In this document: positions 55,200-64,000 of the stretch, piece by piece
Numbering within the stretch: the stretch's first letter is position 1
How the letters are laid out: every line of letters begins with the position of its first letter
Source: Atherix ibis
Taxonomy: Eukaryota > Arthropoda > Insecta > Diptera > Athericidae
Reading direction: 5' to 3'
Length of the DNA stretch: 64,000 nucleotides
Assembly: GCA_958298945.1 (NCBI GenBank)
Contig: OY282609.1
Coordinates: 33,329,212 to 33,393,211, forward strand
Translations under genes and position numbers: made by a program
The notes under the pieces: generated by a model
Told to the model about the DNA's origin: nothing
Seen by the model: the letters and a program-made list of their open reading frames with translations, nothing else
The model's database searches: none

Positions 55200-56525
55200 A
55201 AAAATGAATTAGTGAATGAAGGAAATTAAAAGAACCGGAATTTCTTTGAGGTATCAGTTTATGGCCAGAAAGATGGGCGAAAGTTGTTACTTCCGATGGG
55301 GGATACTTTGGACAGTTTTTGTAATATTGTAGAAATAAACCCCATACTTATTCTCATCACCAATAAAATTTCGAAAAAAATGAATTGAATTGAATTATTT
55401 CGACGGAAACCCACGATTTTCTGAAGGAGCAATTTTTAAATTTTTAAATAACCAAAAAAGTGACTAATAGAAAAAGTTAAATCTCTGCTCAGAACTGATC
55501 ACATATAAATTAAGGACAATGTGGATTTAAATTAAAATTCAATACTTCAATTTCCTCTCAATAAACAAATGAACGATTAAAAAAAAATCGAGGCCAATAT
55601 AGGATTAAGTGGATGTATATAATATGTGTATGAGGAGTTCTGTGGTTGGAAAAAATTTTTTTGCAATCTTTCCCATCAAACCGACAACCTCAATTATTGT
55701 TGAATTAAAAAAAAAATGGGACTTTTTTTTCAATTAAATCCAATTACTTCTGCCAATAAGCAAGAGAAAAAAACAACTAAAAATATAAATATTGAAACCA
55801 AAACTGGAATCCATATGCCAACAACCTATATTTATGACTGTTGGAGCATATGAAATGGCATGTAAGTATTTATGTAGATATTTTCATATTCGCATTTCAA
55901 ATGAATAAGCCTATCAAAAAAGATATTCTGTTTTTATTCAATAGAACGAACTCAATAGAAAAAGTAGAACAACCCACATACCCCCTCAACAACATTCAAG
56001 GGACGCCACCTTTTCACTGAATGGTTCTATTAATAGCGTTGAATCAATAGATTCATTCTTAGAGTTAATATTTCTTAAGCTTTCTCCCACGAAGAAACCT
56101 ACTTTCAATCACTCATACACATACACAAGCATAAGTATAATATTGTGATGCTGTGCTAAAAAAATCTTAAATGTTTATCTACTGGAATTATTTAAATAGG
56201 AAAAAATACAATAACATTTGTGAATGATGTTTTCAATAAAAAAAACGTAGATATTATTACCAAAATCGATGCTGCAAAATGTTACCTGTGTATACTATCT
56301 ATAAGCGTAACTAGAAGATTTTTGCGATAGATATTAAGTTTAACTTTGCAAAAGAAAACAAACAAAATAGCAAATATTTTTAGGAAAAATAAACAATATT
56401 GTTCAGCTAAGCTTTTTGTATTTTCGTCATTACTCAAAAAGATTTTTTAAGTTTAGATAATCCTGATATTGACGTTGTAGTGAGAATGAAATTACTTCAA
56501 AGAGAATTATTTTTTTAACAATAGA
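55200..56525. other. AT-rich DNA, no gene recognised
   Basis: No motif was found. A GAATTGAATTGAATT run lies at 55382-55397. Confidence 0.5.
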
Positions 56526-56529
56526 ATGA

Positions 56530-57110
56530 CGGTAGAGATTGACGATTGCACTCTGGAAGCCATTCATGACCCATCGAATGACACTGTTCTTAACAATAGG
56601 AGAGTTGAATGGAATTGGGTGTCGGGTTGCCCGGTGTTCACAGAAATTCCTTACTTGCCACACGTGGTAATCATATGTCAAATAACACCTTTAGTCATTC
56701 GTAGACACACCATTCCCCAACCAGCCTTTACTGGACAATCTTACCAACCATTTTAGGAACAAAAACTGCTCAGAGCTCGGATGGGAAATTTTTCTCTAAC
56801 ACCTAAACTTCCTTTCCAAAAGTCATTCTCTTTGCATTGACAAATCTTGTAACGTTTAACTCACTATCACCTTATCCAACATTTCTTTTCTAAATGAGAT
56901 TCCCTTTTCCAAATCCTCTTTTTAATTTTTTTAAAACAAATTAATATGCTCTACAAAATCTAAGCACCTTTAAGTGGTCCATCCAACTAACCAAAGATTG
57001 CTGTCATCCAATCCACACACTTGCAGGACACCAAATGGCGTCATGTTCGTGTCACTGCCTTATGGCACCTGGCTCAGGCGCCATAAGGGACCTTACATAC
57101 AAACAAACAA
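56530..57110 (+). pseudogene. RNase-H LINE 3' part (unsplit copy)
   Basis: The 76-codon frame reads LEAIHDPSNDTVLNNRRVEW and NWVSG (56550-56625), the RNase H region corresponding to SALEAIRGSSNDPVL...RNVELHxVSG at 54.6 kb. It continues directly to TPLVIRRHTIPQPAF (56686-56730), which shows the junction interrupted by mariner at 8 kb. The tail near 57010-57105 (CCAAATGGCGTCATGTTCGT, GCGCCATAAGGGACCTTACA) matches the 55.1-kb LINE end. Confidence 0.8.
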
Positions 57111-57114
57111 TTCA

Positions 57115-58400
57115 GAACTATTAATTCTGTTTTAAAGAAAAGCTGTTTAACAATTTGGTGATTAACAATGAGCAGCCGATGCTGAATTTCGTCACAAGTT
57201 TTAATTGTGCAGACGTTCCGATTGTCAGGAAATTCGGACACAAGATCCCAAATTTGTTTTTTTTTTTGCATGTAAAGTTCCATAGGCATTTGGTTGGCGA
57301 AGGGCCGGTAAAAGTCTTAAGAAAGAATTTTTTGCGACTACCAAAAAACTAAGTAAAAGTCTTAAGAAAAATTAAGTAAAAGATAACAATTTGTCATATT
57401 TCGTACAGTAAATTAGTTTGTTTGAAAAAATTAAATATTGGATTTGGAATCGGGGTTGTTGGATTAAAGAGCTACACATAGAAAGAAATCCTATTCGCTA
57501 AGTTATTCTTGATATATTGGTATTTGTTAACTGGATTGGTAGATGGGACGAGGGTGTACCCAACGAAATTCGTAATTGCTATTATTTCGCAGGTTGTGCG
57601 GAATAATGTTGGGAGTCACGAAAATTTTCGAGGGCGCAAGACTATCACCGAAAATTACAAATTTGTTTGCTAATAGAAATAATAATCGATACTGCTGCCC
57701 TAATTGGCGTCAATTCGCCATGAAAAGGGGAAGTACAAGCTGGAAAAATCGCGTAATTTAATTCACGATGGACATCCATTGTCATCTAACTATTCTAGGA
57801 ACATATTCATGCAGAAAGATGAATTGGTGTTTGCCTTTTTGATTCCGTTTATTAAAGGAGATCCTCTCAACTCTGCTTCCAAATCAAGGTTTTTAATCTG
57901 AACTGATAAAACAGATGTTTTTAAACAAGCGGTTGATCGGTGATTTGTATAAGTCTGTCGGCGAGGTCAAAATAGAGTCTATCGATGAGGTCCACTATGC
58001 TCCACTGTAAAGCCTAATGCAACTCCTAAGACCGTAGAGCCCTGCTTCCGGCATCCTGACACAAATGATGAGACCGTGTACTATCAAATCATTTAAAAGG
58101 ACTAGTTACAGTAATTTTTAAAAATCTTATTTCTTATTTAATTAAAATAATACCAAAAAATGGCATTGAAAAAAATTACACTTTAGGATTCGCCTCTAAG
58201 AGAATCTTTAAACAATCTATAAATGGATAGTCTTTTCTTTAAAAAAAAATCATTTCAAATGGAGGCTAAACTCAAAGCTTATTTGATCATGTATTTTTCT
58301 GTCTTTTACTGATGATGTTTGCTATCAGCTAGCCGGCAACGCAGATAGCTACAGCAACATGATAGCGCCATATTTTTGGCCACAACTGGATCGCTTGTTA
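57115..58400. other. no recognisable gene
   Basis: TAAAAGTCTTAAGAAA is repeated at 57309 and 57355. Open frames at 57576-57761 and 57704-57901 show no family resemblance. Confidence 0.45.
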
Positions 58401-58407
58401 ACATATA

Positions 58408-58841
58408 CGAGGTCTCTTCAAAAAGTATCGCGAATTTAGAATTTCCGCGGGTTATGTGTATTCGATTTTTTGTGGCGTTATGTTGGTACTCATGTCTCTC
58501 ACTTATGCGAGAGCCGAGTTTTGACAACTGCTTTGCTTGCACGTGTTTTGGTTCGTCTTCGATTTTTGCCCATTCCAATAAATGGATCAAAGAATCTGTT
58601 TCGGGAATCTGGCACCCTGTGACTTTTTCTTGTTCCCGAAACAGATTCTTTGATCCATTTTTTGGAATGGGCAAAAATCGAAGACGAACCAAAACACGTG
58701 CAAGCAAAGCAGTTGTCAAAAATTAACTGAACATTCAAAATGGCCGAACTTGTCGGCATAAGTGAGAGACATTAGTACCAACATCGAATATAAGTAACCC
58801 GCGGAAATTCAAAATTTGCGATACTTTTTTAACAGACCTCG
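58408..58841. mobile_element. foldback element made of two inverted 5' ends of mariner C
   Basis: The left arm (58408-58606) is the 5' end of mariner C: CGAGGTCTCTTCAAAAAGTA, then CCGCGGGTTATGTGTATTCG, CTTGCACGTGTTTTGG and ATGGATCAAAGAATCTG. The right arm (58634-58841) is the inverted complement of the same 5' end. The central 27 bp (ATCTGGCACCCTGTGACTTT, TTCTTGT) come from the far 3' part of the mariner C transposase gene, encoding LAPCDFFLFP, as at 17784-17815. TA precedes the left end (58406-58407); the right flank reads TC, a mutated TA. The antiparallel open frames inside (58306-58759) are by-products of the symmetry. Non-autonomous, MITE-like. Confidence 0.95.
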
Positions 58842-58849
58842 TCGAATGT

Positions 58850-59800
58850 CTATTTTTATGTTTATTTTCGTACAACTTGTATAGTAATCGATTTATTGTG
58901 AGAAAAGGTTACTAACGTCTAACTAGTCACCCCCCAAAGATCATATAACCCAATAATAGACAATTTTTTCCCTTCTAAGTCTTAGTTCCATAATACGAGT
59001 ACCAGCAAACAAACATCTTAAAAGTACTTAATCATAATTGACTAAATATATTCATCGATAAATTATTAATATTCCGATCGACATTGTACTTTAATTTTCA
59101 AAGGAAAAAAAATTATTACGTATAGAAAAATCAATACTGACTGATTGTAGATCAAAATCATTAACAAATTAATTAATATTTAAAATTTCAGAACGTTGAA
59201 TAGAAATATATTAAATAAATTTAGTTATTCTTCTAACAGTATGTTTCCAAGACGTAGAAGACTTTCCGTGGATGAGAGTCTTAAGTTAAATTACGTTCTA
59301 GCACCTCAAAATTGGGAAGCTGATCAAATTCTTTTTAAACGCATTTTTGTAATTTTCCACAGTAATTATAAAATATCAAAATTAATATTAGTTTTATAAA
59401 TTGCATAAGTTAATTTGGCACCTGACTGATAAGTTATCAAAAATAAATTAATTTGGAAACGCTCAAGTAAGAAGATCGTGTTCTGTTTGGTTACTGTTTT
59501 TGGGTAATAAAAAAACATGATAATTTGTCATATTAAATTCATGCACTAAAATTAGACTCATATGGGCAAAAAAAATTATCAAATATTAGAATTCTGAAAT
59601 TAAGCTAATTGTTAAAAAAATTTTCAAAATTTATAATTTGCATAAAATTTATTGTTGCTAATTTAATTGTCAAAATTCATTTGACAATTTTAAAGCTTTG
59701 AAATTTTATTAAAAACAAATACATTTTATTTATTTTATTTTTTATTATTGTATTATTTGTGGTAAAATTGTTATCAGGTCATTTGGCGACAATAAAGGTC
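58850..59800. other. AT-rich DNA, no gene recognised
   Basis: The open frame at 59196-59399 (MNRNILNKFS...) follows a possible TTTCAG acceptor at 59185-59190 but shows no recognised family. Confidence 0.45.
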
Positions 59801-59808
59801 ACCCGCTC

Positions 59809-59991
59809 TTTTCTTATATACCACGGCATTAATGCAACTCAACAATTATATTATGTCATTAGCTAGAATCCAACGCAAAGCAGCCACGTACTAGTCGCTA
59901 AGTCATATTTTTTTATAATAGAATTTGACGACAAACATCTTTTCAATAATATAATTGTTGAGTTGCATTAATGCCGTGGCATATAAGAAAA
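59809..59991. repeat. 46-bp inverted-repeat element (MITE-like)
   Basis: TTTTCTTATATACCACGGCA at 59809 and onward (CATTAATGCAACTCAACAAT, TATATTAT) is the inverted complement of 59945-59991 with one internal mismatch. About 90 bp of unique sequence lies between. No TA-type flank was confirmed. Confidence 0.9.
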
Positions 59992-59999
59992 TTGGGTGA

Positions 60000-60350
60000 T
60001 AAGCTGATGGGATAAAGCGGCTGGAGCGACTGCACCGCCCAGTGCTCACAATTATTCCCAATTTGCCTCGCCTTTTAACACAATGGCTATCCTACCAGAG
60101 AAAGATAGTCCCTGAGTGTATGTCAAATTCAAAGAGGAAGTATGCAGTTTTGGTGGATAGGGGATTGAAGGTTATTAAACAGGAAGTTGCATTCAAGCGC
60201 AGTATAGCCTATTGTAATCCTGAGCAGCTGAGAAGGTTGGATTGTTGGTAGTTGGCCCAAAAGCTCTGTTGGTCCTCCCTGAGTTTCTACTCACAATGGA
60301 GATGTTGTATGCCAGTCTCTTAGTAGCTCGCTTGATAGATTGGGGGTAGC
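60000..60350. other. unassigned, with weak similarity to the 43-kb repeat region
   Basis: NLPRLLTQWL at 60057-60087 resembles NMPRLLTEWQ at 43040-43070. The frame continues 69 codons (60042-60251) without a known motif. Confidence 0.4.
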
Positions 60351-60354
60351 CCTG

Positions 60355-60660
60355 TGACACGGCGCTACGTGCCACACTGCCCAAGAAACAATCGATTTAT
60401 TAAAAACCAAATTTAATGTGATTTAACGCCGTTGGACGTCTTCTTGTGGGTCTTTGTAAAAGATAAGATTTATGAGAATAGTCCATATACAATTTAAGAG
60501 CTCAAAGCCAATATCAGAGGTCAAAACCAATTTAAGAGCTCAAAACCAATATAAGAGCTTGGTCATCCGTCAAATAGAGCTTCAATTATGGAGAAAAGTG
60601 ATCGAAAGGATCGACGACTGTAAACGTAGTCGTGGTGGACATTTGCCCCGATATTGTTTT
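60355..60660 (+). pseudogene. DDE transposon fragment (copy c)
   Basis: Frames: HGATCHTAQETIDLLKTKFN (60359-60418), where relatives read QQDGATCHTA, so the second catalytic Asp is His (CAC). A deletion jumps to DLTPLDVFLWVFVKDKIYEN (60421-60480), where the third Asp is retained. The ELKANI-type segment is then expanded by imperfect repeats (AATTTAAGAGCTCAAAGCCA, 60489-60563). It ends IMEKSDRKDR- and SRGGHLP-like sequence at 60635-60648. Confidence 0.8.
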
Positions 60661-60669
60661 TTATTCATA

Positions 60670-62410
60670 AACAGTAAAGTCTCCACAACATTTTTTCATA
60701 CAAAATGTTTGTTTTATTCAAGATTTAAAAAAATAGTTCTAATTTGTAGACCGTGAAATAGAATTGTAAAAATATTGTAAAAATCATATAAAAATAATGA
60801 GTCTTTAAAGAAAAACGATAGCTTAAGGTAAAAATTGTATTTTTATTTGATATGAAAATTCGTTTTTGCCAAAATTGTTACGTCAAGTAATTGGTACACT
60901 TTTGAACTGTTATTTTACGATAGTTCTAACCCGCAGTTATGGATACCTTAGCACTGTTTATATTGTAATCAAGTTTTATATATGAGAAAAATGAGGAGTT
61001 TTTATGTAGCCCAATAGAATAATTTACGAGTAAAGTTTATGGGAATGAACTGAATTGACCTCGCGTGTTTCTTATCACAAACCTGCGTGCTCAGGAATAA
61101 CAACAAAATTCTTACGAGCATAGAATTCTTAGCTTTTAGTCGCTCCTACCCCAAAACGGCCAATTTGTGGGTGGAAAATCACAATTTGACAACAACAAAA
61201 TATCATCTATCAAAATTTGTTCCTGTACGGAAATGTAAAAATTAAAATAAATTTATTATCTTTGTTCGACTATCGTTTGGAAATATTCGTCAAAGTTTAG
61301 ACAACTTGACCTCTGCCTACATTTTTTTCCAGTTGAATCTTTGCAGCAGCAAGTTTTGTTTGCGTTCACCTTGAAACTTGCTCGTCTCACAAATATTACC
61401 AAAACGATGGCATTTTATCCAAAGTGATTTGGATTTTGGAGCACCAGAGAAAAACGTTTACATTTGCTAAAAGTCAGTTGCGTAACTTGATATGATAAAC
61501 GCTTTTCCATCTGGCAAAAATTTACACAAATAAATTAATCGAAAATTAAAGTTGTTCAAAATTATACCATTCCAAGTAAGTGTTCGTTTGTACAGAGTAT
61601 GTATCCTCAGTCAAAAAGATTGTGTGGGTGAATATTGAAGGATTTCGACTCGCAAAAAGTCTCAATCATAAACAAAAAGATCACGGTTGCTAAACAAAAC
61701 AAGTTTTGACAAAGTGGCTTTTTATTACGTGTGCAAAATTTAACAACAAAAACTTTTCTGTTATTGTTAAAAGACTTTTACCACTGCCATTAGGAGTATG
61801 ATGCTAATGAATTATATTCGAATAGAAAGATACGAATGGGTTAACAACAAGTTATCAAAATGGAATTAAGGCGTTCCAGCCAAAATATTTAAACTTAAAA
61901 TTAGACACTTTTTAATACTTTCAAGTTATGAATTTTTCCGATGCAAAGAAGGTCTTAAAAACACCTAAAAGGTTACGCAAATGTAAAATTACACACATTT
62001 AAGAATAATTTAATTAATTGAAATAAAATTGTTGTTGTTTTTTTTCTTTAATAAACATTTTTCTTTAGTTGTTATTGTATTATTTTCAATCCATGCCCAC
62101 AAAAGTGTCCTACAGTTTTCTTTTAAATAGTATCCGGAAATTACCTTCAAAACTCAGGTATGTGACATAATTTGTATTTGAGTTGAGAAAACTTTAAAAG
62201 GTTTTTGTTGTCTACTATTTCTACACTCTTTTAAAATAACAACATTTTCACCATTATTGAAAATTACTTACTTAATAAAAGTAAGTTTCTTTATTAACTT
62301 TTTGATAATTTAACAATGAAGGAAGTCTGTCGCCTTTTGGAGAAAGTGCGCCCCTTCCTTTAAAGCAAGAAGACAAGAATAGATGATCTACTAATGCTTC
62401 GTTCCCAACC
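60670..62410. other. AT-rich DNA, no gene recognised
   Basis: No motif, RNA gene or repeat was recognised. Confidence 0.5.
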
Positions 62411-62418
62411 ATGATCTA

Positions 62419-63509
62419 CGAGGGTTGTATGATTAATACCTAACTCTCGGCAAGAGATGGTGTAGATAGTCTCAAATCAACTCTATTTTCTGTAAATTTA
62501 ACCTTTCACAAAAATCCTGACAAATTTTCTAGCAGCTGCGTCATTTAGTTTGTGAGTGACAAGCCATTTAAAGTGAATAATTTTTGTAATTTTACTTCAA
62601 AGGGAAAAAATCGATTTTACAACAATGGAAAAAAAAATAAAAGTAGAACTCAGAGAAGTTTATGCGGACTCTGTACCTTCGTTATTGACCATAAAATATT
62701 GGATAGCTGAATTAAAACGTGGCCGTATAAGTTTTTTTATTATGAAGAACGTTCAGATCGTTCAAATCAAGGTTCACCACATCAGAGCCGATTGAAAAAA
62801 TTCACGATACGCTCATAAAAAAATTAACTAAGTAATAGTGCGTGAGATTGCTGAGGTAGTGGGCATCTCAATTGAACGGGTTGCAGAATATTATTTGCAT
62901 ATGAGAACGCTTTCTGCAAAATAGGTTCAACGAATGCTCACAATTGACTATTAACACGCGAGTGTGTCAACTACAAAACATGGCGATGTTAAAAAGCAGT
63001 CCAAATGATTTTGGGCATCGGTTTGTTACTGTTGACGAAACATGGATTAATCAGAGCACACCTGAGATCAAAGAACAGTCCAAACAGTGGGTTTTTCGTT
63101 GCGCACCAGCATCAAAGTAGGCCAAGGCGACTTTATCGCCTAACAAAGTTATGGTCACAGTATTTTGGGATGCACGTGGCATAATCCATGTTGATTACTT
63201 TAAAAGGTGGATAAAACTTTATGTCAAGTATTATGCCACCTAATTAATGGGAAGTATTATGCCAGCAACGATTTTTTGCTATTTGCGAAGAAGATTAAGC
63301 TGAAACGATGAGGGGATTGCTGAAAAAAACATCAATTTTGATGGAGTGGAAAATTCTCATGTTTTAATTTGAGGGGACACAAAAAATAGAATAACATCGA
63401 AATAAGTGTATCGAGCTAAAAATAGACTATATTAAAAAGCAAAATGAATTTTACATACAAAAATATTTTTTTCTTATCAAGGCCAGGTATTAATCATACA
63501 ACCCTCAAG
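62419..63509 (+). pseudogene. irritans-type mariner with both ends, degenerate (copy 2)
   Basis: The left end CGAGGGTTGTATGATTAATA follows TA (62417-62418). The right end AAGGCCAGGTATTAATCATA then CAACCCTC lies at 63479-63506, with TA at 63510-63511. The transposase starts MEKKIKVELREVYADSVPSL (62624), then LTIKYWIAELKRGRIS (62686-62735), VREIAEVVGISIERVAEY (62841-62895) and HMRTLSAK. The first catalytic motif TVDETWINQSTP (63032-63066) keeps Asp. After QSKQWVFR- and VMVTVFWDARGIIHVDYF-like pieces (63150-63200), the second and third Asp regions are deleted; only frame-shifted scraps remain. Inactive. Confidence 0.85.
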
Positions 63510-64000
63510 TATGCTTTCTTTTGCAAATAATCCAAATTATCAATGAAAATATTCTGTTTTTAAGATTATAATTTGGTTGAAAATTACAATAATGATTTTT
63601 GTAAGCATTATCGGAACTACAGTCTAGGCTTTTTGAATCACAGAATGCCAGATGTCCTATAGATCAACAATCTGACCATTTACTGGTCAACGAAGTCGGG
63701 CCATCGAATTTTCGCTATTTCAAACTATTTCCGAGTTTAAACAAATAATCCAATAATGATATTTAGCTTTGGAGATCGAATCATCATCCTGCACTTTCGA
63801 TTTTCCACCATAAATTTCTCATAAATGACCTAATAATGACAGGACTTTGTCACGCTTATACCAATTAGGACAACTGCATTCTCTGTTATATAGAAAATTC
63901 ATTTTCCCCACCAAATGGGTGTTTTCTTCTTGTGAAGGCCAGGTATTAATCATACAACCTTCGTTATTGATTATTCAACAATGCTTTCTTTTGCAAATAA
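63476..64000. repeat. duplicated mariner right end and flank, running off the window
   Basis: AAGGCCAGGTATTAATCATA...ATGCTTTCTTTTGCAAATAA at 63479-63530 recurs at 63935-64000, the second time with 15 extra bases between the terminal repeat and ATGCTTTC. The second copy is cut by the window edge. This is either a duplication of the element's right flank or a second mariner end in a duplicated segment. Confidence 0.8.

Noticed and set aside
58306..58759. Overlapping open frames of 86-137 codons on both strands
   Set aside because: They are symmetrical products of the foldback element; one strand mirrors the other.

Overview
This is AT-rich eukaryotic (almost certainly insect) DNA. The evidence is the mix of mobile elements: several mariner lineages, a Tc1 relative, a DDE-type Tc1/mariner-superfamily family containing 'CDLTPLDYFLW'-like motifs, and Jockey-like, R1-like and RTE/CR1-like non-LTR retrotransposons. 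This mix is common in Diptera, but I cannot name the species. I found no convincing host protein-coding gene, rRNA gene or functional tRNA gene. Nearly everything recognisable is a transposon or a transposon fossil set in AT-rich DNA, so the window reads as an intergenic, intronic or heterochromatin-like transposon graveyard.

Only two long open frames are clean. (1) A mariner transposase of 339 codons lies on the minus strand at 14452-15471, in an element with both terminal inverted repeats and TA duplications, itself inserted into an older mariner. Its first catalytic Asp is His. (2) A 5'-truncated LINE reverse transcriptase of 376 codons lies at 30347-31477, with a poly-A tail and a 9-12 bp target duplication, inserted into an older LINE of a different family.

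Layout. 1.5-2.9 kb: Jockey-like LINE on the minus strand, with a 23-bp minisatellite grown inside it. 5-6.2 kb: DDE transposon with a nested LINE piece. 7.6-8.9 kb: RNase-H LINE interrupted by mariner, then an RTE-like LINE tail. 9.1-12.6 kb: DDE, R1-like and RNase-H LINE remnants. 13.4-15.7 kb: mariner within mariner. 16.9-18.1 kb: SETMAR-type mariner with deletions. 18.3-22.2 kb: LINE scrap, tRNA-like unit, DDE element, Tc1 element. 22.6-26.9 kb: two copies of an R1-like endonuclease composite. 27.1-27.4 kb: 14-bp minisatellite. 29.9-32.2 kb: LINE within LINE. 33.9-35.8 kb: perfect 258-bp duplication, irritans-type mariner, RNase-H LINE. 37-39.3 kb: LINE, DDE and mariner scraps. 41.9-45.4 kb: RNase-H LINE, 150-bp and about 183-bp repeats, RTE-like RT. 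46.4-47.1 kb: RTE-type endonuclease. 47.6-51.4 kb: Jockey-like fragments, a 144-bp (48-codon) tandem array made from an RT motif, RTE-like LINE. 53.1-57.1 kb: RNase-H LINEs, one carrying a mariner. 58.4-58.8 kb: foldback element made of two mariner 5' ends. 59.8-60.7 kb: hairpin and DDE fragment. 62.4-64 kb: irritans-type mariner and a duplicated flank.

Two themes recur. First, transposase remnants repeatedly lack a catalytic carboxylate, by substitution (D to H, G or N) or by deletion. Second, pieces of LINE coding sequence have repeatedly become tandem arrays (23, 144, about 183 and probably 150 bp). The 23-bp case shows a series of 1, 1, 2, 3 and about 15 units in five copies of the same LINE segment.
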